A stretch of DNA of 64,000 bases from Bacillota bacterium (GTDB lineage: Bacteria; Bacillota_A; Clostridia; Lachnospirales; Lachnospiraceae): positions 270,141 to 334,140 of the forward strand of contig JAEYMU010000025.1 in assembly GCA_023407175.1 (NCBI GenBank), in the 5' to 3' direction. Under the pieces are notes generated by a model, which worked only from the letters and a program-made list of their open reading frames with translations, searched no databases and was not told the origin of the DNA. This document shows, piece by piece, positions 27,230 through 37,780 of this stretch; the stretch's first letter is position 1; each line of letters opens with the position of its first letter. Both the position numbers and the translations under genes were made by a program.

Positions 27230-27571
27230 GAAATTGCTTCCGGCATTACTCACCAGGATTACCGCCATATGCAGGAAGATTACGAACGGCAAATTAAGGC
27301 TATCGACGAAGTTATCAGAAATCTGCACAAAGAAAAGGCAGAGCTTGAAAATAAGGTTAATACGGAAAACTCATTCTTAGCAAGCTTTAGGAAATACGAG
27401 AATATTGACAAGCTGACAAGAGGGGTTTTGATCGAGCTTGTGGAGCAAATCAAGGTGTACGGCAACGGCAATATCCGTGTTCACTTGAAATTCGCCAATG
27501 AGTCCGCCGGGCAGCAGAATACATTGAAGTCAATTTTTGCATTCCGGGTTGAACTGCAATCGTTTCATTAA
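27230..27571 (+). pseudogene. Large serine recombinase, C-terminal remnant
   Basis: In-frame residues EIASGITHQDYRHMQEDYER through NIDKLTRGVLIELVEQIKVY...IRVHLKF align with the C-terminal coiled-coil end of the recombinases at 32669 and 37781 (quoted in parts). The catalytic N-terminus and the DNA-binding domain are gone. Sequence is clearly diverged from those two, fitting the different att arms of element 2. The last ~40 bp overlap the 3' end of the MFS gene on the other strand. Confidence 0.75.
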
Positions 27572-29401
27572 ATAACGCATAGTATCGCCCCTGCTGATGG
27601 TTCCCACCAGAATACCGTCTTGTGTTACCGGGATTTTACTCACCTTGTGCTCGTAAAACAGCCGACAGACCTCCGATAACGGGGTGCTGTGTTCCACGGT
27701 TATAGTGTGCTTCGTTGCGATTTCTAGTATATTCTTCTGTAAAAGCTCCTGGGCTTTGGACACAAATGCTTCATTGTCCGGCAACACAAGAGAAAATGAT
27801 TCTCCGACAACATGCACATCTTGTTTTGCCATATACCGCAGAACATCCCCATCCGATACATAGCCGATAATATGCCCGCTATTGTTGATGACAGGTAGCC
27901 CGCTTGTACGGTATTTGATGAATTTTTCAATTACCTGTTCAATTGAATCACCGGACGACACCGTGTAAGGGTTCGAGTGCATTGCCGCATCAAGCTCGGA
28001 TACAGTTTTGCTTTCGGAAATAACATCGGTATTCCTGCGGTCCTTTACCTTGACAATAACCACTATAAGACTGATAACAGCAATTATGATGCTGAGATAA
28101 AACGCAGCATGAATCCCGGTTAACTGTGACTTTACCGGATCATCAGCGGCAAACAAATTGGCAGCAAGTGACATAGCCGATACCATAAGGGCAACGCCGA
28201 AGGTGGAAGCAACTTGACGCATGGCGCTTGACACCGCATTGCCGTGATGCAGGATTTCATCCGGAAGTTTACTGATTGACCAGATGTTAATCGGCGTATT
28301 GGCAAGCATCAACCCGAAAGAACGGGCACAGTAAACAATAATCATTAATGCAATTGGGGTTTCAAATCCCCACATAGCCATTCCCAGGGAACCGAGTGAC
28401 AGCAAGGATACCCCTGCAATCGAAAGGTACCGCGCTCCGAATTTATCGTGCAAACTGCCTGCAAAATATCCCCCGATTGCTCCTAAAATTGAGCCGGGAA
28501 CCATAACCAATCCGGAAATTGTAGCCGAAAACCCACGTACCGTTTGGACATAGATAGGAAGGGTAAGGGATACTGACGCAAGGGACGCTGATATTAGCAT
28601 AGAAATCACGATTCCATACCGGAATTGCTTATCAAAAAATACCCGAAGCTCTAAAAACGGCTTTGCAAGTTTAAGCTGGCGCCGTGCAAAAAGAAGAAGT
28701 AACCCGGTACCCAGAGCAATCAATATAACTGCGGCAGGCAGTGCTTCAACCTTATCGAACATAGAAAAGCCGTAAAGTAGGCAAAAAAGTCCCAATGACG
28801 ACTCTGCAACTGATATTTTATCGAGAGAGACCGGTTTTGTCTTGCCGAAATTTTTCATCGCAAATACCGCAACAAGTATGATAATTGCCGCCAGCACCGC
28901 CATAATCAGGAACATGATGTGCCAGCCTGTTATATCTGTGAGTATGCCCGAAATTGCGGGACCCATTGCGGGTGCAAACATTATGACAAAGTTATACATT
29001 CCCATTGCGCTGCCCCGCTTTTCGTGGGGGAATATAAGGAGCAGCACAGTCATTGACATTGGCAGCATAACGCCCGCACATATCGCTTGCAATATACGTC
29101 CGGCAAGCAGAACAGGAAAGTTAATCCCCCAGGCCGCAAGCAGGCTGCCGGCAAAAAACAAGCCAAAAACGGTGATGAACAGTTTCCTCGTAGAAAATCT
29201 ATCCATTAGAAACGCTGAAACAGCCACGACAATGGCGTTTACCAAAGTAAAGCCGGAAACGAGCCACTGCGCGGTGGCCGCATTTATCTTCAGTTCGGCC
29301 ATAACCGAGGGGATAGCCGGATTCATTAGCGTTTGGTTCAGCACCGATAAAAAAGCGCCGCAGATCAAGACAATGACTGTGGCTTTTTGTCCTTTTTCCA
29401 T
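27530..29401 (-). CDS. MFS drug transporter (14-TMS, EmrB/QacA type) with C-terminal CBS pair
   Basis: 623 aa. Residues ~1-455 are a 14-helix DHA2-type MFS protein (LNQTLMNPAIPSVMAEL, FAPAMGPAISGILTDITGWH). Residues ~470-615 form two CBS domains (MHSNPYTVSSGDSIEQVIEKF, TSGLPVINNSGHIIGYVSDGDV, and IPVTQDGILVGTISRGDTM). CBS pairs bind adenosyl ligands, so export may be gated by nucleotide state (inference). It is cargo of element 2, controlled probably by the MarR gene 56 bp upstream. AGGAAAG precedes ATG. Confidence 0.85.
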   Translation of the reverse strand: MEKGQKATVIVLICGAFLSVLNQTLMNPAIPSVMAELKINAATAQWLVSGFTLVNAIVVAVSAFLMDRFSTRKLFITVFGLFFAGSLLAAWGINFPVLLAGRILQAICAGVMLPMSMTVLLLIFPHEKRGSAMGMYNFVIMFAPAMGPAISGILTDITGWHIMFLIMAVLAAIIILVAVFAMKNFGKTKPVSLDKISVAESSLGLFCLLYGFSMFDKVEALPAAVILIALGTGLLLLFARRQLKLAKPFLELRVFFDKQFRYGIVISMLISASLASVSLTLPIYVQTVRGFSATISGLVMVPGSILGAIGGYFAGSLHDKFGARYLSIAGVSLLSLGSLGMAMWGFETPIALMIIVYCARSFGLMLANTPINIWSISKLPDEILHHGNAVSSAMRQVASTFGVALMVSAMSLAANLFAADDPVKSQLTGIHAAFYLSIIIAVISLIVVIVKVKDRRNTDVISESKTVSELDAAMHSNPYTVSSGDSIEQVIEKFIKYRTSGLPVINNSGHIIGYVSDGDVLRYMAKQDVHVVGESFSLVLPDNEAFVSKAQELLQKNILEIATKHTITVEHSTPLSEVCRLFYEHKVSKIPVTQDGILVGTISRGDTMRYLMKRLQFNPECKN

Positions 29402-29457
29402 ATTGTATCTTTCCTTTCCGTTCTTAAACTGGCAGTATTCTGATAGTTTTATTAAGA

Positions 29458-29895
29458 CTATTCTAATAAATAGCCATGTAAACGGGCCACATATAATTTT
29501 GCAGCCGCAAGCATGGCTGTACGCTGGTTTTCATCCAAACTTTCCATTGCTTTGTTCTCTGCATTTTTTATCTTTTGAATCATTTCAAAGGCAAATGCCC
29601 GCCCTTTGTCAGTAAAATGAATAACCTTGTGCCTCCTGTCGGAATCAAGCTCGACCATTCTAATGGCCCCGTGACGCAGCAGGCTTGTCACGATAGCGTT
29701 GACTGTTTGTTTTGGAAGGAAGGTGTATTCACAGATGGTTCTTTGTGTACAATCCCCATCACGTTCAAGGATAATTCGCAGAGCCGATAATGTGCTGTAA
29801 GAAATTCCAAGGCTTTTCGCGTATGCTTCATATTGGGCATTGAGTTCAAAGTAAATGCGCAGATACTCATTTGCATTTGTTTCGGCTTTCATCAT
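29458..29895 (-). CDS. MarR-family regulator of the MFS-CBS transporter
   Basis: 145 aa from ATG 29895 (TAGGAG upstream); the frame opens eight codons earlier. Winged helix: CTQRTICEYTFLPKQTVNAIVTSLLRHGAIRMVELDSDRRHK (~48-88, quoted across it). It heads the two-gene cargo operon of element 2. A GTCCCA-aa-TGGGAC repeat at the promoter is the likely operator. Confidence 0.82.
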   Translation of the reverse strand: MMKAETNANEYLRIYFELNAQYEAYAKSLGISYSTLSALRIILERDGDCTQRTICEYTFLPKQTVNAIVTSLLRHGAIRMVELDSDRRHKVIHFTDKGRAFAFEMIQKIKNAENKAMESLDENQRTAMLAAAKLYVARLHGYLLE

Positions 29896-29911
29896 AGTTG
29901 TTCTCCTATTT

Positions 29912-29942
29912 AGTCCCATTTCGATATTGTCCCAAATGGGAC
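29912..29942 (-). promoter_or_regulatory. Probable MarR operator of the element 2 cargo operon
   Basis: GTCCCA-AA-TGGGAC (29929-29942) plus an extra half-site AGTCCCATT at ~29912. A TATAAT-like -10 is nearby on the minus strand. Site function inferred from position. Confidence 0.5.
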
Positions 29943-29984
29943 CATTATATAATACTATGATACTATAATGAAGTCAAGACTCAG

Positions 29985-30686
29985 TCAACTTGGTTTAGAC
30001 GGGCCGAATCTTAAAAGGTGATCTTTTCCTAATATAAACGCTCCGGTAGGTCCGGTGGGTCCGGTGGGCCCGGTAACTCCGGTGGCGCCGGTAGGTCCAG
30101 TAGCACCAGTCGGTCCATCTGGTCCAGTAGCCCCGGTAGCGCCAATTGCTCCGGCAGCCCCGGTAGCGCCGGCGCTTCCAGTGCTTCCGGCTGCTCCTGT
30201 AGTACCAGTAGCCCCGGTTATTCCGGTCGCCCCGGTGGGGCCCGTAGGACCTGTAATACCGGCCGGCCCGATGGAACCGGTGTTACCGGCAGAACCGTCA
30301 GCGCCGGTAGCACCGGTGGGACCAGTAGCACCTGTCGCTCCGGTAAAGGAACCGGTGGGACCTGTTGCGCCGGTAGGACCAGTAGCACCTATCGTAACAG
30401 GGGCAGTCGTTGCCAATGCCATTTTGGCATTTAGTAATAGCTGGTTTTCCAGGGAACTGCCAAGCATATTCTGAATACTTTCGTTAATCGCAATAACATC
30501 ATCATAGGTAGCGCTGCCTCCGGATAAGCCGGGGATAGTTCCCAGTACATATTGCAGCTTTTCACCCTCGCTGTTAATAATATGACTCATACCGAGCTCT
30601 TCATAGGCAATGGAGGATAATATCTGGTTAATACTGTCCGCTCTTGTCAAAGGAGGGCTTATCACAGGGAAATTAGGTTGTGACAT
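29985..30686 (-). CDS. Collagen-like spore-surface protein 2, N-terminal half (split by element 2)
   Basis: 233 codons as it stands. Residues 1-100 form the N-terminal domain shared with the other copies ([20 protein letters not shown]..., [21 protein letters not shown]). Then ~40 Gly-X-Thr/Gly-X-Y triplets. After the core at 30046-30047 the frame runs into element sequence and ends in an unrelated tail, [18 protein letters not shown]. Starts 16 bp after the C-terminal half of collagen 1, so the restored genes would form a tandem operon. GGAGG precedes ATG. Thr-rich triplets are sites of O-glycosylation in BclA (family knowledge). Confidence 0.85.
   Translation of the reverse strand: MSQPNFPVISPPLTRADSINQILSSIAYEELGMSHIINSEGEKLQYVLGTIPGLSGGSATYDDVIAINESIQNMLGSSLENQLLLNAKMALATTAPVTIGATGPTGATGPTGSFTGATGATGPTGATGADGSAGNTGSIGPAGITGPTGPTGATGITGATGTTGAAGSTGSAGATGAAGAIGATGATGPDGPTGATGPTGATGVTGPTGPTGPTGAFILGKDHLLRFGPSKPS
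30022..30047. other. att junction of element 2 with the N-terminal collagen half
   Basis: Plus strand: CTTTTCCTAATATAAAC, GCTCCG, core GT (30046-30047), AGGTCC. The arm is the inverted repeat of the one at 26824-26838, and the core lies the same distance from it. Confidence 0.7.
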
Positions 30687-30702
30687 ATGATATCTCCTCC
30701 TT

Positions 30703-31354
30703 CTAGCTCAGTCTTATTATCATGAGTGACGCACCTGCTGAGGAGCCTAACAGGACAGCGGCACCGGCCAGGCCGAATAATTGCAAGGAAACAGTGTCGC
30801 CCGCCGTTATATCGATCAGTATCTCGCTGGAAAAGCTGGATAAGGACAGAACGGGAGTAATTGTGGATTGGGTGACTGCAGTACCGTTAATTAAAATTCT
30901 GGAACCCATCAGTAATGCTGCGGTAGTATTTACATTGTAGGAGATACGGTATCTGCCGGCAGTTGCAAGAGTAAAGGTATCATTGGTACCATTAACGGTG
31001 ATATCACCAGGGAGTACCTGATTACTGGGCAAGGGTACCAAAGTACCTGCAATGGCAACAGTGATGGAGCCTCCGGTTGTATTAGCGGCAAATGCTGCGG
31101 TGGCGGTTACATTGGTACCGGTGGGCCCGGTGGGTCCGGTAGGGCCGGTCGCGCCAGTAGGCCCAGTAGGTCCAGTTGCGCCGGTCGCGCCGGTAGCCCC
31201 GGTGGGTCCAGTCGGTCCGGTAGGGCCGGTGACTCCAAGGGGTCCAGTAGCACCAGTAGCGCCGGTAACACCGGTAGCCCCGGTAGCACCAGTAGGTCCG
31301 GTGGGTCCGGTAGCCCCGGCAGCGCCAGTAGCCCCGGCAGGCCCATCAGCTCCG
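30703..31354 (-). pseudogene. Collagen-like spore-surface protein 1, C-terminal half (split by element 1)
   Basis: No start of its own. It begins at the core with GGA GCT GAT (GAD), runs ~30 Gly-X-Y triplets with Thr mostly in the third place, then [23 protein letters not shown] and a ~115-aa beta-rich domain ending [10 protein letters not shown]. The domain is a clear paralogue of the one at 26347. The N-terminal half is at 34330-34781. Joining gives 452 + 652 = 1104 nt, 368 codons including stop, in frame (GGA CCC AC + C GGA GCT). Confidence 0.87.
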
Positions 31355-31382
31355 GTGGGTCCTACAATAAAAGGAAAACTGC
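31355..31382. other. att junction of element 1 with the C-terminal collagen half
   Basis: Plus strand: GCTCCG, core GT (31355-31356), GGGTCC, TACAATAAAAGGAAAACTGC. It is the inverted counterpart of the junction at 34311-34331. Confidence 0.75.
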
Positions 31383-31595
31383 AAATTTTAATGTGAGGAT
31401 AATAATTGAGATAAAAATTATGTAAACTAATATAGGATAGAATTTTGGACTGTTCTTCAGTAGGGCCGAAATCTTCTTTACTTATGGTCTTATAAGAGAT
31501 ATAGTGAAAACTGATAGCGGTTATCCGTCAAAACATCCATACTCATTGAATAAGTATCCATAAGTCAGAATTTTAATTATGGAAAGAAAGAGAGC

Positions 31596-32423
31596 GTGTT
31601 TTTCTTGTTAATATTCTTATTTATTATTCTTGGAATTGCCGTGGGCGGCTTTGGTACATTGATCGGAGCAGGCGGAGGTTTTCTCCTGACACCGATTCTG
31701 CTTATGTTTTTTCCTACTATGTCAGCACAGTCCGTTACTGCGATCTCAATGATAACTGTTCTGTTCAATTCTTCCTCAGGCTCCGCTGCATATGCCTTTA
31801 TGAAACGAATTGATTATAAAACAGGTGTCATTTTTTCAATTGCTACCATTCCGGGAGCTATAATTGGCACAGTATTGACTACCCATGTCAGCCGGCAATT
31901 ATTTAATCTTATATTCGGGGCCTTTATGCTTATTTTTGCAATGGTCATTATCCTAAAGAGCCGTATGGGTAACAGCAGTGCACCGGCCGATCAGTCAGGC
32001 AGATTTCGTGCAATAAGACATTTGGTTGACCGGGAGGGCAATGAGGCTTCATTTTCATTTAATATGCCTGCGGGAATATTGATTAGCTTGCTTGTGGGTC
32101 TTTTATCAGGCTTTCTGGGGATAGGAGGCGGTATTGTACATGTACCTGCATTAGTGCTTCTTGGCTTCCCTGCTCACTTTGCTACAGCCACTTCCCATTT
32201 TGTATTAGTTTTCTCATCAATTATAAGTATTCTGGTACACCTTGGCAATGGTTCATTAACTCAAAGTGCAGCAATGTCTCTTAGTATTGCCGTGGGCGCT
32301 GTGATAGGAGCTCAGATTGGCGCACGTTTGTCCCAGCGGATCAAAGGCTCAGTTATCATGATTTGTCTGGCAGTTGCATTGATCTTTGCCGGGGCCCGCA
32401 TTCTGTATATGGGCCTGATCTAA
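31596..32423 (+). CDS. TauE/SafE-family permease (sulfite/anion exporter type)
   Basis: 275 aa, about eight membrane helices, GTG start after a GAAAGAAAGAG site. N-terminal GIAVGGFGTLIGAGGGFLLTP and the repeat FLGIGGGIVHVPALVLLGFP are the paired glycine-rich halves of TauE/SafE (DUF81) proteins. Members export sulfite, sulfoacetate or other small anions; the substrate here is unknown. It is cargo of element 1, placed before the recombinase and in the same direction. Confidence 0.85.
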   Translation: MFFLLIFLFIILGIAVGGFGTLIGAGGGFLLTPILLMFFPTMSAQSVTAISMITVLFNSSSGSAAYAFMKRIDYKTGVIFSIATIPGAIIGTVLTTHVSRQLFNLIFGAFMLIFAMVIILKSRMGNSSAPADQSGRFRAIRHLVDREGNEASFSFNMPAGILISLLVGLLSGFLGIGGGIVHVPALVLLGFPAHFATATSHFVLVFSSIISILVHLGNGSLTQSAAMSLSIAVGAVIGAQIGARLSQRIKGSVIMICLAVALIFAGARILYMGLI

Positions 32424-32668
32424 ATAAATTCAGTAAATCAGGCTTTATCTGGACCATCACCTCGTCCAACAAAAGGTTTTGTAATATAATCATCACCTCC
32501 GACGGCCAGACCGTTTCTCTTGCTGCTCCAAAGCCTCTTTTGTATTCTTAGCTGTTGCCCCCAATATAAAAGCGTCGTTCCTTCTGTTTTTTCATAGGAC
32601 AATCAGAGAAATTCATAAATATGAAAGGAGGAGCGATATAGGTGTAGTGTGGTAGGAAGGAGGTCAGG

Positions 32669-34781
<2,113 letters not shown>

Positions 34782-34808
34782 TGTAAGTGTTCCTTTCTGT
34801 TTGATATT

Positions 34809-35912
34809 TTATTGTACAACCTCCTGCCGGGTCAGGGACTCCAGCCTTTGAAGCGAGGGCTTGAAATTTGGATTCGAGAGCAGGGATTGTCTATAGGCCT
34901 CTTTTGCATATTCGGGCTTATTCAGCGCCTCATAACCTTTTCCGATGTAATAGTAAGCGTTAAAGCTGCCATTTCCGGCTTGAATCAGGTATTCGGGATG
35001 ATATTCACCCAGGACAATGCAATGGGTGAAAACCTTGATCCCCTCTTCATAGCTTTTCTGATGAAATAGTATCCTGCCCTTATAAAAATGTAATTCTACA
35101 TAATCCGGATACAACTCCAGTGCCCTGTCAATTCCCTGACCTGCATGTTCAAGGCTGGCGTAATTGACTATGATATCGTACTTTAGTTTATATGCTAAGG
35201 CCGGAGGCAGAAGATTACGAGCTACAAACAAAGTGATAGCGTGGTTGACAAAATAATAGGCCCTGCTTATATCCTTTAACCGATAAAGCTCGGTAGAGAT
35301 ATGATAGTCCAGCCAGGGGTTTTCCTTCTCCTTTTCTTTTTCTTTTATTAGCAGCTTAAGATTTCTCAGAGATTTCACTGCAGAATCCTTCTGCTGATAG
35401 CCATAATGATTTATTCGAACAGAATTTATAACCACGGGCTCCAAAGAAGAAAGCGCTTTGGGAGGAGCCAGGCGCTCGTGGATTGTTCCCTGAAAATAAA
35501 ATCCCTTATAATTACGGAATAACCGATGGTGATATGAGAGATAGGACCCGGCTTCTTCGCCTTCCCCTTCTGTCAGATGCCGCAATTGAATGGAATAAAG
35601 ATCAATTCTTTCCTGCTTTAAGGCTTCCTGTATCGCGCTGGATCCACCAATAAACTCTTCGTCGGCATCCAGCCATAAAATCCAATCTGAGGAAGCTTTA
35701 CCGATACAGAAGTTTCTTGCGGCACTGAAATCCTCCATCCACTCATAATCATAAACGGTGGCACCAAACATTTGGCAAACCTCTTTGGTACGGTCAGTAG
35801 ATCCGGTATCGACAATAATAATCTCATTGGCTATGTGAGCTGCGCTTTCCAGACAACGTTTTACATTTTTCTCTTCATTTTTTACTATCATACATAAGCT
35901 GAGGGTACTCAT
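34809..35912 (-). CDS. Family 2 glycosyltransferase with TPR tail (A)
   Basis: 367 aa. N-terminal GT-A fold: [35 protein letters not shown], and DxD in WILWLDADEEF (~88). C-terminal half has TPR-like helices (LELYPDYVELHFYKGRILF, YYIGKGYEALNKPEYAKEAY). This 'SPBc2/TPR glycosyltransferase' type is common next to collagen-like exosporium genes and probably glycosylates them in the mother cell. First gene of the leftward operon. Confidence 0.85.
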   Translation of the reverse strand: MSTLSLCMIVKNEEKNVKRCLESAAHIANEIIIVDTGSTDRTKEVCQMFGATVYDYEWMEDFSAARNFCIGKASSDWILWLDADEEFIGGSSAIQEALKQERIDLYSIQLRHLTEGEGEEAGSYLSYHHRLFRNYKGFYFQGTIHERLAPPKALSSLEPVVINSVRINHYGYQQKDSAVKSLRNLKLLIKEKEKEKENPWLDYHISTELYRLKDISRAYYFVNHAITLFVARNLLPPALAYKLKYDIIVNYASLEHAGQGIDRALELYPDYVELHFYKGRILFHQKSYEEGIKVFTHCIVLGEYHPEYLIQAGNGSFNAYYYIGKGYEALNKPEYAKEAYRQSLLSNPNFKPSLQRLESLTRQEVVQ

Positions 35913-35947
35913 ACGCGAAACATCCTTTGATTCTTGTAGCTTTATAA

Positions 35948-35975
35948 TATATTATGTAAATTTTTGACAAATGTT
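35948..35975 (-). promoter_or_regulatory. Sigma-K-like promoter, leftward
   Basis: Minus strand: AAC (35975-35973), 16 bp, CATAATATA (35956-35948). This fits mAC-N16/17-CATAnnnTA exactly and is ~35 bp from the glycosyltransferase start. Confidence 0.6.
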
Positions 35976-35999
35976 ACATTATGGCTTCAGATAGGAAGC

Positions 36000-36027
36000 A
36001 CAGTATCCTATGTTGTTTCATAAGATA
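36000..36027 (+). promoter_or_regulatory. Sigma-K-like promoter, rightward
   Basis: CAC ending at 36001, 17 bp, CATAAGATA (36019-36027). It fits the sigma-K consensus and faces the glycosyltransferase at 36118. Both divergent collagen operons thus carry a late mother-cell type promoter. Confidence 0.6.
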
Positions 36028-36117
36028 TAAAGTGAGGTTAAGTCATTTATTGCGGTTTGAGTGCTATAAAGCAATTGGCTGGCAGCAGACAGTAGACGGT
36101 AACTTAGGGAGGAAGAA

Positions 36118-37203
36118 ATGATTACGATAACTCTGGCTATGATAGTTAAAAATGAAGAAAAAACGATAGAGAGATGCCTCAATTGTGTTGAAAATATTAT
36201 GGACGAAATAGTTATTGTTGACACGGGCTCCACCGACAGGACAAAAGAGCTGTGTTTAAAATATACGGATAAAATTTATGACTTTACCTGGGCGGAGGAT
36301 TTTGCTGCGGCAAGAAATTTCTCCTACAGCCATGCAACAAAGGAATATATTATGTGGCTGGATGCCGATGATATTCTGCTGCCGGAGGATAATCGGAAGC
36401 TTCTGGAGCTGAAGGAAAACTTAAGCGAAGAGATCGACGCGGTTATGATGAAATATGCAACTGGCCTGGATACCAATGGTCATATCATATTTTCTTATTT
36501 CAGGGAAAGGCTGACCAGAAGGAAGAACCATTATCTCTGGCAGGAACCAGTACATGAATATCTTCAGATTTATGGAAAAACCATGAACAGTGATATTACG
36601 GTAATTCATGCCAAGCCTGCCGGGGCAGTGCATCAGACGGACCGGAATATAAGAATTTATGAAAAGCTCATAAGCAGGGGGGAAGCACTGTCACCCAGAG
36701 GAATTTATTATTATGCCAGAGAGCTTAAGGATCATGGGAGATATGAGGATGCCGCAAAGCAGTTTCATAAATTTCTCGACTGTGAACAGGGGTGGGTGGA
36801 AGATAATATCAATGCCTGTGCAGAGCTGGGTAAATGCTATCTATTGTTAAATAAACCGATGAAAGCGCTGGAAAGTCTATTCAAAAGCTTTTCCTATGAT
36901 ATGCCCCGGGCAGAGCTGTGCTGCCAGATTGGTTACTATTATCTGGAGAGGGGTAATTATAGGAGCGCTGTTTTCTGGTTTGAGCTGATTTTGTCCCTGC
37001 AAAAGCCGGTGGATGGTTGGGGCTTCTACCAGCCAGATTGCTGGGGCTATATTCCCTGCATTGAATGTGCGGTATGCTATGACCGGCTGGGGGAATATGA
37101 AAAAGCGATGGTATATAACCAAAGAGCACTGGAATTTAAGCCGGATTCAGTGGCCGCATTGTCGAACCAGCAGTATTTTAAGGAAAAATTAAAGAAAGAT
37201 TGA
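36118..37203 (+). CDS. Family 2 glycosyltransferase with TPR tail (B)
   Basis: 361 aa, paralogue of the divergent gene at 34809. GT-A marks: [32 protein letters not shown], DxD in [11 protein letters not shown]. The TPR-like C-terminus includes [31 protein letters not shown] precedes ATG. It lies 13 bp upstream of the third collagen gene and probably glycosylates it. Confidence 0.85.
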   Translation: MITITLAMIVKNEEKTIERCLNCVENIMDEIVIVDTGSTDRTKELCLKYTDKIYDFTWAEDFAAARNFSYSHATKEYIMWLDADDILLPEDNRKLLELKENLSEEIDAVMMKYATGLDTNGHIIFSYFRERLTRRKNHYLWQEPVHEYLQIYGKTMNSDITVIHAKPAGAVHQTDRNIRIYEKLISRGEALSPRGIYYYARELKDHGRYEDAAKQFHKFLDCEQGWVEDNINACAELGKCYLLLNKPMKALESLFKSFSYDMPRAELCCQIGYYYLERGNYRSAVFWFELILSLQKPVDGWGFYQPDCWGYIPCIECAVCYDRLGEYEKAMVYNQRALEFKPDSVAALSNQQYFKEKLKKD

Positions 37204-37216
37204 GGGTGAAATAGAA

Positions 37217-37768
37217 ATGTCCATGCCTAATTTCCCATGCATAAGTCCTGAAATCACACGCGATAAAGCATTATCAATGATTTTAGCATCTATCGCCATG
37301 GAGGAGCTTGGAATCAGTCATATTATTAACGCAGAAGGCGAGAAGATACAATATGTATTAAATGATTTGGCTAATCATACGGGCTCTGGGGCAACCGTGG
37401 AGGAGATATTATCGGTAAATAGAAGCGTAGAATCGCTAATCAATATATTAATGCAAAGTCAGGTATTTCTTAAGAATAAAATGGATCATGTTCTTGATAT
37501 GATGGCCTCTGAGCTGGGTCCCACCGGCCCGGCAGGCCCAACCGGAGCCACCGGCCCGAGAGGTCCGGAAGGTCCCCGTGGAGCGAGAGGTCCGACGGGT
37601 CCCAGAGGAGATACAGGAGATACGGGAGCAACCGGTCCTGAAGGTCCGGCAGGACCTGTGGGAGCAACCGGTCCAAAGGGAAATACAGGAGCAAAGGGGG
37701 ATACCGGTGCGACGGGTCCAAGAGGCTCCACGGAGCCTACAATAAAAGGAAAACAAACTGCCTTTTAA
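37217..37768 (+). CDS. Collagen-like spore-surface protein 3, N-terminal half (split by the conjugative element)
   Basis: 183 codons as it stands. N-terminal domain [40 protein letters not shown] matches the other two. Triplets from ~97 have more charged residues ([13 protein letters not shown]) than copies 1 and 2. The core ACG (Thr, 37730-37731) is the same codon phase (515 nt from the start, remainder 2, as for 452 and 641). It then reads into the att arm as [11 protein letters not shown]. Its C-terminal half is predicted beyond the far end of the conjugative element. Confidence 0.85.
   Translation: MSMPNFPCISPEITRDKALSMILASIAMEELGISHIINAEGEKIQYVLNDLANHTGSGATVEEILSVNRSVESLINILMQSQVFLKNKMDHVLDMMASELGPTGPAGPTGATGPRGPEGPRGARGPTGPRGDTGDTGATGPEGPAGPVGATGPKGNTGAKGDTGATGPRGSTEPTIKGKQTAF
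37730..37757. other. att junction of the conjugative element with collagen gene 3
   Basis: GGCTCC, core AC (37730-37731), GGAGCC, then TACAATAAAAGGAAAAC. The arm is the same type as element 1's. The six bases on either side of the core form a perfect inverted repeat. Confidence 0.75.
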
Positions 37769-37780
37769 AAAGCGGCTCCG

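Larger units (their letters stand above)
26816..30047. mobile_element. Element 2: serine-recombinase-type insertion in collagen gene 2
   Basis: About 3.23 kb bounded by inverted arms, TTTCCTAATATAAACGG at each end reading inward to the core, with an AC/GT core at 26816-26817 and 30046-30047. It carries a MarR regulator, an MFS-CBS transporter, a recombinase C-terminal remnant and a displaced piece of another collagen gene. No intact recombinase is present, so it is either fixed or moved in trans. Boundaries come from comparing the two ends and the restored reading frame. Confidence 0.75.

Noticed and set aside
31107..31355. Short regular repeats that might suggest a CRISPR array or minisatellite
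   Set aside because: The 9-bp period is the Gly-X-Y codon pattern; there are no spacers or conserved long repeat units.
30055..31396. Plus-strand open frames rich in Gly-Pro-Val/Ala (30055-30474 and 31052-31396), and a similar one at 34318-34530
   Set aside because: They are antisense to the Gly-X-Thr repeats; the repeat codons make the other strand open. No ribosome site or independent domain.
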